Assembly (NCBI GenBank): GCA_028023455.1
Contig: JAQFVV010006309.1
Span: forward strand, 1,198,511-1,262,510
Length of the DNA: 64,000 nucleotides
From: Epiperipatus broadwayi
Lineage: Eukaryota > Onychophora > Udeonychophora > Euonychophora > Peripatidae
Direction: 5' to 3'
The translations under genes were made by a program, and so were the position numbers. Numbering within the stretch: the first letter of the stretch is position 1; every line of letters begins with the position of its first letter. Positions 50,089-62,254 of this stretch are shown here, one piece after another. The notes beneath the pieces were generated by a model. The model made no database searches. It was not told the origin of the DNA and saw only the letters and a list, made by a program, of their open reading frames with translations.

Positions 50089-50424
50089 TTATGCTAGATA
50101 GAGCAGATGCGTCCGGTTTTTCTTAACAAAGGGGACCATCGCTATGGGATAAAGTTTGGGGATGATTTTTTTGCTGTTTGCAAGATGGTTAATTAGTTTT
50201 AATACTATGGGAGCTGTGAAATTCTCAAGGTGCGTAAGTATGAACTTTGGAATGCCGTGTAGTCCTGGATGGACATTGGATGGTAGGGTGGCCAAGCAGT
50301 TTTTGATGTTTGATATTGTTATTCCATGTTCATTGTTTTGTGATGTCTCATGCCACTGATTTGTGGGGTAGGTAACAGAGTTTGATAGGCGGTTTTTGAA
50401 ATATGACTCTATTTGAATGAGCAT
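50089..50424 (-). pseudogene. LINE RT domain, N-terminal motifs
   Basis: The frame includes ATLPSNVHPGLHGIPKFILT, a version of the (S)..PG.DGIP...(L/I) motif at the start of non-LTR RT with D changed to L. It continues with KLYPIAMVPFVKK, the W/L..(A/S).(I/V)(V/I)P(I/L).K segment. A frame change at about 50,100 separates it from the palm. Confidence 0.85.
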
Positions 50425-50443
50425 TTGGTTGCCAGAGGTATGG

Positions 50444-50895
50444 CTACCATCGATGGAGGAGGGACAAAGGAGTTTTTTGTTTCTTCCTTGCCCCTAGAGC
50501 CCATCTGAGATAGCCACGTGTCCAGCAGTGTTGGCCAGGTAAGTATAACCTAGCATTCTTTGTTGCTATTATTTCAGCAATCGCAGCTTGTTTCTGCTTG
50601 TACTGTGTTTTAAGTAATAGGATGTTGTCTGTAGTACCATCACTTGAGAAATTTTTAATCCTATGGTGAAGCAAATCAAGCTCATTCATCAGGGTTGTTG
50701 ACCCTTTATGTTTTTTGGTGTGCTGTATGATTATGGTTTGGAGGATGCCTGTGAAGGCGAACCAGGCTTCCTCAGGATTTATGTTAAGAATGTCAATTTT
50801 TTCAAAGAGTATGTAGGCATCTGAGAAGACAGCTTCTGTGGCAGTAGCTTTAGTTATGATTCTGATTGTTTTATTGTAGTCTATGGGAGTGTAGG
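50444..50895 (-). pseudogene. LINE region between endonuclease and RT
   Basis: The frame runs upstream of the annotated methionine at 50,689. It reads ITKATATEAVFSDAYILFEK and then LHHRIKNFSSDGTTDN, a helical, charged linker as in other LINE ORF2 proteins. There are no catalytic motifs. It includes RLYLPGQHCW and RWALGARKKQ, and the end is displaced by a frameshift at about 50,440. Confidence 0.7.
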
Positions 50896-51113
50896 AGTCC
50901 AGATCTAGAGGCCGCTATCAGGGCAAGATGGTCTGAGAAGGGAACGGGTTGAAGCTTGGCTTCCAAACCATAGTGCAGCTCTGAGGTGTAAAACATTAGG
51001 TCAATCAGTGTTCTAGAGCTCTTCGTATAGAATGAGTATGCATCCGCAGGGAAGAAACCTCTGCCATTTATGAAACCCCTGGTTAAGAGATGGAGGTATT
51101 TCCATGTGAACAC
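50871..51113 (-). pseudogene. LINE APE endonuclease, C-terminal part
   Basis: The frame contains SSRTLIDLMFYT (residues 32-43, the (S/T)..ID(L/Y) block) and PFSDHLALIA (residues 58-67), with the catalytic SDH triplet at 60-62. Together with the upstream frames this completes the APE fold. A frameshift follows near 50,890, after which the reading continues at 50,444-50,890. Confidence 0.85.
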
Positions 51114-51205
51114 ATCATATTACAGGTTGAAGTCCCCCAAGAGGATTGTAGGGCCTGTGTTGTTTGCAGTGATGAGATTTATGGTGTGTATTATTCTAGA
51201 ATAAG

Positions 51206-51559
51206 TCAATGGGTTGTTCTGGCAGTATACATATATTGCAATGAATTCACTAGATTGTTGGTATATGCAATGAGATTGGCATCATGGTAAAGCACTTTAT
51301 AGGAAGAAGGTGGTTTCCTGTTATTAATGATGATTCCTACCCCTCCAGCAGCTGATGTATTAGTAGACAGAAGAGTGAAGCCCAATTTTGAAAGTTCGAG
51401 AATTATGTGAGGGTTGGAGTTTAGGTGATATTTGGTCTCTCCTAAGAATAAAATATGAGGAGATGTAAGAAGGAAAAAATGCCTAATCGCATATAAACGG
51501 TCAGTAGAATTAATTCCCCTGATGTTAAGACCAATGATTTGGCACTTGATCCTATCCAT
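51206..51559 (-). pseudogene. LINE APE endonuclease, N-terminal part
   Basis: Residues 10-16 (GLNIRGI) hold the conserved Asn of the first APE motif, and residues 38-43 (FLGETK) hold the metal-binding Glu. AGGVGIIIN (residues 71-79) is the usual G(G)V.I.... strand. The frame breaks near 51,206. The next motif, LLGDFNL (GDFN at 51,126-51,137), is in a different frame. The enzyme would nick target DNA to prime reverse transcription. Confidence 0.88.
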
Positions 51560-51686
51560 AAAGATTATTGCTGCTTGGCTTTACCGCCAGCGGAATCTTT
51601 GATTGAAGGTTGTAATGGTCCTTGTGATCACTGAATTTCTGATCTGGCAAGGATGGCCTGTGGAAATCAGCTCGAAAGAGCTCAGT

Positions 51687-51905
51687 TTAATTGTGTGATT
51701 CATGACTGAGAGAGTTTTTTGGTGTGCTTTGTACCTTCCTCTTGTTTTTTTCCAGAATAGAATTTACACTGTAGGGAAAGGAGAACTTTAGGTAGTTTGG
51801 CTCGGAAGCAGGAGATAGGTGTGAGTCCTCTTCTTCAGAGTAGGCCTTTGAAAGTTTGGAAGATTTTTGTTTATTATTAGCATTAGGGGGTAGGTTGAGA
51901 TCCAT
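51687..51905 (-). pseudogene. LINE ORF1 remnant or short ORF1
   Basis: The 72-residue frame is rich in S, K, N and E and begins MDLNLPPNANNKQKSSKLSK. An in-frame stop precedes the methionine by four codons. It ends about 125 nt before the ORF2 start. LINE ORF1 proteins normally have several hundred residues with coiled-coil, RRM or zinc-knuckle domains, none of which is visible, so this is a truncated or internally deleted ORF1. It is called by position only. Confidence 0.45.
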
Positions 51906-51910
51906 GTCTG

Positions 51911-53099
51911 AGACCTAGTCAGAGATGGGTGGTTAATGACCTAAATAGGTGTAGTTATTTATTTTTTAAAATACTGGGTCTTATAGGATATTGCTCATCA
52001 TAAATTGGGTTAATTATATTATTAAAAAAAAATCATCAATATCTATTTAGTACAAAGTGTACCAAAATAAAATCCTTTTAACAGCAAATTCATATAAATA
52101 TTTGTAAATAAATTATTATGCTGATATAATGATGAATTAAGTGTGCCATATAGAACATCGGATGAAGCCACATCTGGCTCTCATGTTGCAGATTGCTCAC
52201 TCCTGTCTTAAATGATATTGATTTCTATATAATATAAAATAAGTAGACTGATCTCACATACTAATCATTTTAAAATATTAATAGATTTTGAAGATGATCA
52301 AAACTTGATTTAGTTCCATAATAAGATAACTGATACTCTATTATGAACTGCAACAACATAGATGATATAAAAAAGAAACAATTCATCAATAAATTGTCCA
52401 TTAAGACAATAATTCAATAAAAAATTGATATCACAATTCAGTAAAATCATACAAAAAAAAGAATTAATAATATAAAAATACCTAATAATAAATTGTAGAA
52501 AAAAATTTAAATTTCAAAAGCATAAAACAACATCTTAATATTCAAAAGAGAGTTGTTTTAATAAAAAAAAAATAGAACTATTATTAAAAAGAGAGATGAC
52601 ATCATAAAATGTATAAATGAAAAAATGAGGCTTACAACAAAGGAAAATATGCCAGTAAATGATAGAACTATAACTCGCATTTTATAAGGCTCAGGTGAAG
52701 AAGTAGAAGTATACACAAAAGTCTAAAAGATAAAAATGTATAAAATGATTAAAATAATATACTAATGAAATTGATATTTAAGAAAGATGATGATAAAAAT
52801 ATTAGAAAATATACAGACATATTAGTCTTTCATACAAGATCTTTACTAAGATAATTATAACTTATCTACAGCAAGCTTTGGATTCAAACCAATTAAAGAA
52901 TAAGTTGGATTGACAGTGAATTTAGTACAATGTATCAGATCCAATTATTGAGAAAAGTTATAAAATGAACCAATGAGTATGAGATGCCATGTAGACATGC
53001 TAATCTATAATGATTAAAACTTTGGACCTATCAAAATATAGATGTGTGATATTGTCATTTTTTTAAAAAAAATATTCATCAAAATGCAACAATAGTATT
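51911..53099. other. AT-rich spacer, nothing recognised
   Basis: There are many short A-rich runs. No motif was readable in either orientation. Confidence 0.4.
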
Positions 53100-54140
53100 A
53101 TATTAAATAATGGCACTAAGAAGATTTGTATAAAACCACTCAACATCATATGATTACCATTCTTTATGCTAACACAAGCTGTTAAACACAGAGGCAAATC
53201 TTTCCATACAGTACCACCACTCAGTGCAAGCCAGAGTAATCAATGGATTAAGGAAGGTTGGTGCATAAAATCCCTATCTAGTGCCTTCTCATCCAATATC
53301 TCCAGACTAGTTTATAGCTTGTGGCTTTCATCAGTGAGAAGCTTTGGATCTGAGAGCACTGCACCTAAATTTTAGGATATAATGCAATCCTCCAGCAGCC
53401 ACATTTTACCTTTTTAGTTAGCTATAAAGTTTTGAGTCCAAAATGAAAACACAATAATGTTTTCAATTCAAGCCCATTTTATTGTGTAGTCATATAGATT
53501 TGAACTCAGTTAAAAGGTTATATATTTTGGTGCCTTTGGTTCTTTAATAATCACAGCCACCATAAACATATTGGGCAGGATTAGAATTAAAACACTAAAC
53601 ATCATAGATCCCCATTCTTTTTATTCTTCAGCAAGCGTCTGAACACAGAGGTGCACTGAATGGTACTACTGTACAGAGGTTTGTCTCTGTGTTTAAAAGC
53701 TTGTGTAAGCATAAAGAAGAGTGATCATGTGATGTTTAGTGATTTAATACCAATCCTTCCCAATAGGATAATGGTGATTGTGGTTATTAAAGAACCAAAG
53801 ACACCAAAATGTGTAGATGTTAAAGCGAGTTCAAATCTATATGACTATACAAGAAAATGGGCTTGAAGATATTATTGTGTTTTCATTTCAGACTCAAAGT
53901 TTATAGTTAACTAAAAAGGTAAAAGATGGTGGCTGTTGGAGGGTTACATTAAATCAAAATCTAGGTGTAGTGCTCTAAAATCTAAAGCACCTCACTGATG
54001 AAATAAAAATCAGTCTGGGGATAATAGATGAGTAGGCCCTAGATAGAGATTTTATGCACAAATCTTTCTCCATTCCTTGGTTACTTTGGCTTGTACTGAG
54101 TGGCACTAATGTACAGAGAGTTTTGGTTTGCTTCTGTGTT
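53100..54140. repeat. Repeat family A cluster, head-to-head copies
   Basis: A plus-oriented copy (53,125-53,610: CACTCAGTGCAAGCCAGAG, AATCCCTATCTAGTG, TCATCAGTGAGAAGC, ACACTAAACATCA) is followed by a minus-oriented one (53,640-54,130) with the complements in reverse order. A short GTTTAAAAGCTTGTGTAAGC-like word links them. This is the same family as 29,630-30,715, again in inverted pairs. The frames at 53,166, 53,660 and 53,975 only read the repeat. Confidence 0.8.
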
Positions 54141-54149
54141 TTTAGACAG

Positions 54150-55830
54150 GAAACATTGCAAGTGTTAATCTGATGAAAACAAGAAAGATAAATGATAAAA
54201 ACGGTAATGTTCAATGAATTTTCTCAGATAAAAAATATTGACAATCAAAAGTTCTTAAATATATATTCTTTGGTCAGATTATTAATACTGATAGAGACAT
54301 GATAGTTGGAATTAATAATAAAATTTGGATAGAGTGCTTTTGTATAAATATTTTAGAAATTGAAAGGGAAAATAGATGTTTTACCAATTCTTAATCGAGG
54401 ATCTGAAACTTGGATACTTAACAAAAAGGCAATACACCTGGGTCTCGTTTTATGCGATAGATAGGTTCCTCAGAAAACATGCGCAAATGAAATCATGCAA
54501 AAATAGACGTAACTTACATTGAAAAAGGGGGGATGCGGTCTGTGATTTTTCAAAATTCGTGTAAAAGCAAAGCACCAATGTAAAATTACTTTAAAATTCA
54601 CGCAAAAAAATAATAAGGAAATAAAATATGACTAATAAAAAATTTCAAATTTGAAAGAAATTGATACAAGACAAACTTTTTTTTAACTATAATATTTAAT
54701 TTTATTCAAAATAATATATTTTTATGCATAATTTACAGTACTGTAATTTACATTTTTTTTATACATGTTTTAATTATTATAGCTATTTGCCGGAAAACAC
54801 GTTCGTTTGCAAACAACTAGCGCCAACTTCACACTCAGGTTGTGTCAGTGGTTTTCTGGTGACAACATAATTAGTAATTAATCTTTGAGATGATGATTTT
54901 ATTAATTGTTTATGAAACTAACAACAAAAAATTAAATTCTTATTTTTGTCTTTAATTTTCAATTCCGTTTAAAAATCAAATTTCGCCGTAAGTAATTTTT
55001 AAATTGTTAATTACAACTAAAAATCAGATTTTAATTGTCAAATTTAATTGTGCCCAATGCTATTACTGACCTTTTAAAAATAAACTTGTGGACACTAAAT
55101 GATTAATAATTTATTACATTCTTTTTTAAAAAGCAAAAACAATGTGATTTAAAATGCAAAATTAACATGCACAATGTTTGAACAATTTACATTATAATCT
55201 TATAAAATTTGATATGTGTATACATAAAATGTGGAAATTATGATTTTAATTTCATTATTGCATAAAATCTTACTATTATAAAGCACTGAAAATATTGAAA
55301 TTACTAAGATGAAAGTCGAATTCCAATAATGTGCTATTACTTTCAATATAACGTAAGTGCACGAAATTTATTACTTAAAGTAATAGCGCATTATGGGAGT
55401 TCGACTTCCAGTCAAACACGGATCGCGTAACTTCAAAATTGTGTTAAATAAGTCCGTGTAAAAAGAGACCCAGGTGTATATAGATTTCAAATTGCTCAAT
55501 ACAGTATGGAAATACATATATAGTGTATGCTGGAAGTAAGAAAGAGGGATTAAAGAAAAAATATGTAGACAAGAGAAAAATCATGTCTACTGCCAGAATT
55601 AAAAGAATTAAGGGAGTAAAATTGACCTAAATTTGTATATGTTTAAAAAAAATAATAAGAGATGGAGAGTTAGAAGTTTAAACAAGATTGCAAAAGATCT
55701 AGAAAAAGTTCATATTTGAGATGAATAAATGAAATAAAAAAAAGGTTGTTATTGAGATGTGAAAAAGAGACTATTTTTCAATGGATCGATAAAATTTGAA
55801 AATGATGATGATGTATGAACTTGAGATAGA
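54150..55830 (+). mobile_element. Decayed LINE pol split by a DNA transposon
   Basis: Before the insertion: KYIFFGQIINTDRDMIVGIN (from 54,257, the YLGQ(I/L)... block) and LPILNRGSETWILN (about 54,380-54,420, the P(I/V)L.YGSETW block). After it, from 55,479, the sequence continues in LINE style without strong motifs (DFKLLNTVWKYI and a basic tail). The GSETW block and the following segment lie on either side of the element at 54,435-55,476. Confidence 0.7.
54435..55476. mobile_element. pogo/Tigger-like DNA element, non-autonomous, TA target
   Basis: Terminal inverted repeats start CACCTGGGTCTC at 54,435 and end GAGACCCAGGTG at 55,476. The left end continues GTTTTATGCGATAG, which resembles Tigger termini of the CTCGTTTTAT(T)GCG type. 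TA dinucleotides flank both ends (54,433-54,434 and 55,477-55,478), as for Tc1/mariner-pogo elements. The length is 1,042 bp with no transposase frame. An internal inverted repeat (GTCGAATTCC.., ..GGAGTTCGAC) lies at about 55,315-55,410. Confidence 0.88.
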
Positions 55831-56931
55831 TATACAATAGAAGAACAATATATAGACTTCATATAGTAAAATTTGGAAAGATATAATTAATAAGAAAAAA
55901 TCCAAAAAAATTTAAATGATTGAGAGAACAAACATACATCATTAATAAGGAAGTTAGCTGGGAAAATATGAAGTGCTTTAAATTAAAAAAAAAACTGGAT
56001 TAAACAAGGAAAATTTTTCATGTTGCAGTAGTTCATTAATGATTAAGAATAATGATAAAGATGAAAGGCGCAATAGTAAAATAATCAAAAACAAACTCTT
56101 TTTTAAATCATGATAGTATTTAAAAATGATAACTAAAAGCTGTTTCAATCCTATTTAAATGATTTATATTTTTTTAATACTGGTCGTGTTAGTTTCAAGA
56201 TCAATAGTGGGTTATTCTTTTTGATAGCCATTCCAAAGACAATTGACCATTTGATTCATTGTTGTTACGTCATTGCATATGTCATATTAAAATAAATAAA
56301 ATAAAAATCATTTTAATTACATTAAAAACTAATCAAGCATAATGGATAATATCTATAAAGTATATTTAAAAAATAGCTAATATAACAGTTAATGATAAAT
56401 AATCGGTTCACAATTTTAAGTTAGAGAATGCTCTGGGAAATATTCAATTTTAAAATAGATGGTTTGATCATTACAGATATTCTGAATTGATTATGAACAG
56501 GTAAAAAGTGAGAGAAAATTTAGTTAGGGCAAGTGAATGGAAAAGTTATTTTGTTTTGCCAAAAATTTTGGTGTTCAAATGTAATTTGATTGTCCACAAA
56601 TGATGATATAATGAATAGTATATATATATATATTCTGATGGTGTTTTGGGTTTGAAATTAGATAAACAAATATGTAGCAGTAAATCTTTGATTCCAAATA
56701 AATATTTATATTAAATGAAAATTGAATGGTTAATAAAACTTTAAAAAATGATTTAACACAAATATATATAATAATATTAATCAATGTGATGGTGATGATA
56801 ATTTGTAATATAAGTACAAGTCTTTCCAAAACTATTTTATTTGTTATTCAGTTTCAATAAAACAAAATAAAAAGATGAAACTCTCAGATACCAAACCTTT
56901 TAACTAAAAAATTTACTTTTGGAAAACTTAT
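55831..56931. other. AT-rich spacer, nothing recognised
   Basis: The minus-strand frame at 56,575-56,829 is I/Y-rich without motifs. Part of the stretch may still be LINE tail. Confidence 0.4.
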
Positions 56932-57065
56932 TACCGATCATCACCATCTATAAATTATTATCACCATTCCTGCATGTTTCCAATGAATAACTTATTAATA
57001 CCTGATCATCATTATTTAAAAATTATTACCACCATTCATGCATGTCTCCCAAGTATTGCATGATT
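56932..57065. repeat. Tandem duplication, about 67-bp unit
   Basis: TACCGATCATCACCAT (56,932) and TACCTGATCATCATTAT (56,999) open two diverged units. Both contain AAATTATTA(T/C)CACCATTC, then TGCATGT(T/C)T. Confidence 0.8.
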
Positions 57066-58681
57066 TCTCAGGGTTGTGGATATTATTAGCATATTTTGGA
57101 TTGAATTAAATGGATTATTTAAAAAAAGTAACTTAATACTTTATTAACAAAGAAATGTTGCTTATATACTTGAAACTATCACTAGATTTACAAAATATTA
57201 AATACAGTATAATAAAGTAATACAAATATTTTAGATTTAAAGTCTTATAATGTATATAATGATAAGATCTTATCATATGAAATAATTAAATAGTTCCAAA
57301 TCATGATTTTTTACAGATATTGTTATTCCAATAAATTTTTGGAGGACTTCATTAGTCTCTCCAAAGATAATAGTTAAGCCTCCTGATAATATTAAATATA
57401 AATACAACACCATTAGTATGTTAAATATTGTATAGAATCAATAAGTCTTAGGTCATTCTTATGGCACTGTCTGCTTCTTTCATTGGGTATTATTAAAGCA
57501 GGCAATAGCTGGTTTTAGCATTATTCAGCATTAGTTTCTGAATCCAATTACATTTCTGTGTGTTTGTTTGGTGTGATTTTTGATTATCTAGCCACACACA
57601 CTTTCATATTTGCTGTTATAAATGGAGTATTAAAAATAGTATAAAACAGTCAACAAGATAACAGATATCTAAGGTATGCTGAAAAACAGTTTTAATCAGC
57701 AGTTTGTCTCATCTTCATGGGATCACTGCAACACTGCTTCTTGAGGTGAATCTTCAAATAGACTAGCATTGATTGGATTGCACTATACTAGTTAATTGCT
57801 TGTTTCAGACCTATTTATCTCTATTTGATGTTGTTCAGCATATTTTTCAAATAGCGAATTCATTATCAGCTCTGTTTTTTTACAACATGTTTTTTTAAAA
57901 ATCTTTTCTTTATTCCCATCACAACATTTTGTGGAAACAAATTTACAGATATTATATCATGATTTGATGCTTAAATTAATGAAAGAAAAAAATATTTTTT
58001 TTTATTTATTTACATTAGTTAGCAATAGGAAGAAAGAAAAAATCATTGCTTATTTTTAAATTTTGATTGATAATTTTCTTATTTCTATTAATTCATTAAA
58101 ATAACATTTTTAGATTTGCCATCAAGTTTACTTTAGAAATTGATACGTTTTTTTAAACTTTAATTTAGAAGGCAGATCAAACAGATTTCAAAATGTTTTA
58201 TATTTTAATAACTATACAATTAAATTTCTTGAGTATATTGAAACTATGTTTATTTCTTCCTTTACATTATTCATTATTTTATTATTTCTCATATTATTGC
58301 AAAGTAACTTTATAAAATATTTAATAAAATGATCAAATACGTAAACTAACGTTTTTTTAAATTTTTTAGGAAATTTATATATTTACTTTTTAATTTATAT
58401 AAGTTCTTTATTAAGCTTTTTTTATGCAGCTTTGTGTTATTGGATTTGTTTTAGTTACAGTATAATTTAAATAATATATAATAAAGGCCTCGTTTAAGTT
58501 TATATTACAACTTTAAATACTAAAATCTCTACAATAACAACCCATTTGTAAATACTTATCAGTAGATACTATCGGCCATCAAATTAAGATAATTGCTTTT
58601 AAAAGGATATAATCAAGCATATAAGAGAATTAGGTGATGCTGTTGCTGGAGCTAACCATTCATGACAAAGGTAGAAAAGGT
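57066..58681. other. AT-rich spacer, nothing recognised
   Basis: The patch at 57,320-57,860 is slightly less AT-rich but has no frame or fold that I can name. Confidence 0.4.
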
Positions 58682-58775
58682 CAACAATTTTTATAGAACT
58701 AGGGTCTTTGAAATACACAAGGATAAAAAAAACCTACAATTTTTATAGAACAAGGGTCTTTAAAATATATAGAAA
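58682..58775. repeat. Tandem duplication, 52-bp unit
   Basis: ACAATTTTTATAGAAC, then (A/T)AGGGTCTTT(G/A)AAATA(C/T)A, occurs at 58,684 and 58,736. The two copies differ by a few bases. Confidence 0.85.
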
Positions 58776-59242
58776 CTGATCTGGTGTCAGATCAATACAA
58801 TCATGCAAGTGATGAATCTCAATTTAAAAGTTTAGGATTTGTTTTTAAATTTCAGATTATTAGTTAAATTGTATAGAAGAAAAAAGTATCCGCTAGATGT
58901 GTAAGTGGGTTACAAATAGTGAGCAGAAAGCAATAACAATATACCACTAATTAAGATCAAGTATTATGGTTTTACACTAGTGTCTTTTATTAAGCAGAAC
59001 ATATTAATACTTTTAAAATTATGTGATTGATATAATAATGTTATACTTTGCTTAGTTATATAACATATAAATAATTTTTCATTTTTAAAATATTACTAAT
59101 ATATATATTAAAATATGTTTATTAAAAATTGATATTTTGCTTGAGACTATTTATTGCAAATAGAAAAAAAACTGAGAGAAAGTGAATTAAAAAAAAACAA
59201 AAATAGCTTACTTTGTATATATATGTAACATTAAATATAATG
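58776..59242. other. AT-rich spacer, nothing recognised
   Basis: No coding, repeat or structured signal was recognised. Confidence 0.4.
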
Positions 59243-59342
59243 TATATATCATTAAAATCAATCAACACTTAGACAAGCCAAATATCAATAATAATCAATA
59301 ATCTTAACCTGTTATCAAGGCAACTTCTTTTTAACAATAATA
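59243..59342 (+). repeat. Short dispersed repeat, copy 2
   Basis: It aligns over its whole length with 25,525-25,625. Unlike that copy it has no PLE or duplicated segment beside it, so the 100-bp piece is an independent mobile or dispersed unit. Confidence 0.7.
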
Positions 59343-60640
59343 CTAATTGTGCCATTTTTATTATTTATTTAGTCTTACATGCATATATAAACCCACACAT
59401 AATCCTTTATTTAACCTAAAGATCTGCTTTTCTCTAACAATGATAGTACATTACATGCACAATGAAACATTTAACTTTATAATTACTTTTAAATTACGGA
59501 ATTCTCTTACTTTATTTAAATGTAATGTTGGCTAACAAAAAAAAATATTTTTTTACAGGTAATTTTTGACACTTAAAAAGAATTATTAAGATGTAAACAT
59601 AAAATAGTCAAGTATATACATTTATCAAATTATTTTTTCTTTTTAAATTTAACTGCTAAAAGGCAAAAAATCAATATTTGAACTTAATTGAAACATTGAA
59701 AATGTCAACTGTACAAAGTTGAAACATTGATTCAGATTTTTTTTTTTTTAATCTGAATAATTTTATTCTGTTATATTACAAAAAAAATTACACCTTTGTA
59801 CTTACACGTGCGCAACTTAATTAGATAGAAAAAGGATTTCTCTCAGTTATAAGATATATAAATATTTTTATTGAGCTTTAAAGTATTTTTTTAAAAATAA
59901 GGTATTCAAGTATATATGTGCATAGAAGTGTTATATATTTAATTTTAGATACGTAGGGCTAGGTTATAAAAGATTAATATATAAACATCTAGAAAATAGG
60001 TATTCAAATTAAACCATAACTCTAAAAAATAAGTTATACTGACCATGTTACATAAATTAAATTAACGATGTCAGCGCTAATTGCTAATGAAAAACAAAAC
60101 AAAAACACTAAGAAGAACAATATTACATATGCACAATGATGCACAAAAAAAATACTATAATAAAAAGTTTAAAAATGGTTTTATTTTTATTTTTGAGCAT
60201 ATTAATTACTTCTGCTACCAAATAAAAAAAAGAAAAATGATAGAAAGGCTAATAAAGTAAATGCTTAGTCATAAAAATATATAATTATTATAATATTTTA
60301 AAAAAATCTAACACCATGTTAATTTTAACAGGTGATGACATTACATGGTGTGTTTTGCATACAATGTGATAAAAATCTATACTGTAATTTTTATTATAAT
60401 CAAGTTTATTAGCTTCTATTTATAAATAAAGCAAATGAATAAAATTAAATTTAATATGTGCATTCTTTTTGTATAGTGTATTAAAACAATCAGATATATT
60501 TAATAAACAAGCAAAATATATTTTTTTATTCTAAAAACTTTGAGGAAAATGAGACACAACAAAAGAATACCCTCATATTAAAACTTTTTTTATGGTATTA
60601 TTATATAGTTAGGTATTTTATTTTATATTGTTCATTATAT
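59343..60640. other. AT-rich spacer, nothing recognised
   Basis: A small inverted word (AACACCATGTTAATTTTAAC / GATGACATTACATGGTGT) lies near 60,310-60,352. The plus-strand frame at 59,347-59,535 has no motif. Confidence 0.4.
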
Positions 60641-60720
60641 CATAGCTCTGAAGAAGACTGTAGGACAGTCGAAACATAGGTGTATGTATATATGTACAAA
60701 TAAAGAGGGTTTGAAGTGGT
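60641..60720 (+). mobile_element. Solo PLE 3' end with hammerhead-like motif
   Basis: CTGAAGA (60,648-60,654), one extra A, a 6-bp stem GACTGT-AGG-ACAGTC, then GAAA (60,671-60,674). ACA/TGT around TAGG forms a 3-bp stem III, with A60,684 in the cleavage position. Stem I is poor. AATAAA follows at about 60,700. The GAAGA..stem..GAAAC arrangement is typical of PLE 3' ends. No PLE coding sequence is readable upstream, so this is a severely truncated copy. Confidence 0.6.
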
Positions 60721-62254
60721 TTGGATAAATTGTATTTAAAGAACATTAAAAATAAAAATGATTGATATTTGCCAACTGTCCATAAGATACTAAGCTTTTC
60801 AGATTTTTTTTCCCATTAAAAAATCAATGTAAATACTATGACAGATTTTATAAAAAAAATCCTACACTAATCCAAGTTCAATAATAGCAAGACAGAAAAA
60901 GAGTGATCTCACTTTTTTTTAAGGAAAACACTCAATGATTCTCAATGAATATGAGATTCATCAAGCTAACAACCTTGTTTTTTGCATAGTATTACATACA
61001 TGTATTTGATATTGAATTGCCAAATATCAAATTTAATTGATCAATAAATAATTTAATAAAATCAATAATAAATATTTCATCTTTTTTTTTTTTTACACAT
61101 ATGACTCATTTATTTCAATGTATTTTTAAAAAATATATTAAACACCCATTTTCTTTCCAAATTATGGTTTTTTTATTTTATGAACAATTTGTTATTTTAG
61201 TTTTCTTCCAATATTTTGGCTACATTAAATTATATGGTCATTATCAAGGATTATTCATTATATATATATATTGTACCCTACCTTCCTTGCTGCAATGAGA
61301 CTCACCAAATGGCTAACACTGAAAACTCTCTGATTAAACTCTAAATTACTACACCTCAAATCACAATCGAAATATCAAAACATACACCATTCTTTAAAAT
61401 ACACTCTCTATAAAAGCTTTTAGTATTGCATTTATTTAATGTACCTTTTTGATAACATATAGCTTTTAAATGAATCCTTTTTTAAATGTATCATTCATTC
61501 AAACATATGCACATTCACACATATATATTAGAGATAACCATTACTCTAAAAGTAATAAAGCTAACTTTTTACCTGTTTAACTTACTTAGTTTAAAGCTTT
61601 TTAAAATTTATCCCAATTATTCATATCAAACTCAACATCTCTAGATTCTGATTTTAAGTAACTCTTACACAAACGAACTTTTTATAAATTATTATTTTAA
61701 AACCATTTATTTTAAAAACTAACAAGCAAAGATCCTAAACAATTAAATAAACACATTTTATACAAAATAAAATATATTTATCAATTGCATCTACTTAAAA
61801 CATGACAAATGTAAACTAATTTTTATTTAGATTCAAATTAATTATTAATTTTTAATTATTAATTATTAATTTTAGACTTTTAAGCAAATATTAAACAATC
61901 TAAGTATTTCTTAAGTAACTAAGAGTTAAATGGGTGAAGTAAATTATTTTAATAAATAATATTAAAACATTTAGCTTAAGACTTAACAGTTTAATAATAA
62001 TAGAGAGATTTATTTATTATAATCTAAACAAATTATTTGATATATTATAGAATATACATTTAAACCTACAGGGCCAAATATATAGTTACAACATATATAT
62101 AGCGACCTTTAGGTTTGGCAAAAGCCTAAATGTCAAGTCAAGTTTTGTGCTAAGATATCTAAAAAAAATTATATAATTTAAATTTGTAATAAATGCATTG
62201 TTGTTAGTGCTTTATTATGCCTTAATTTATGCATAGAAGAGTTACTATATCAAT
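60721..62254. other. AT-rich spacer, nothing recognised
   Basis: The plus-strand frame at 61,101-61,298 is F/Y-rich and probably chance. Short TAATTATTAATT runs occur near 61,850. Confidence 0.4.

Larger units (their letters stand above)
48244..51910 (-). mobile_element. APE-type LINE (L1/Tx1-like), nearly complete ORF2, frameshifted
   Basis: A 3.7-kb minus-strand element has, in order, the end of a small ORF1, an APE-type endonuclease, RT motifs A, B and C, and a C-terminal zinc-binding zf-RVT motif. The stretch has much higher GC than its flanks. At least five frame changes interrupt ORF2, so it is dead, but most catalytic motifs remain. The zf-RVT CX2CX8HX4C pattern and APE domain point to the L1/Tx1 side of the non-LTR tree. 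AATAAA lies near 48,244 on the minus strand. I could not establish a TSD. Confidence 0.92.
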
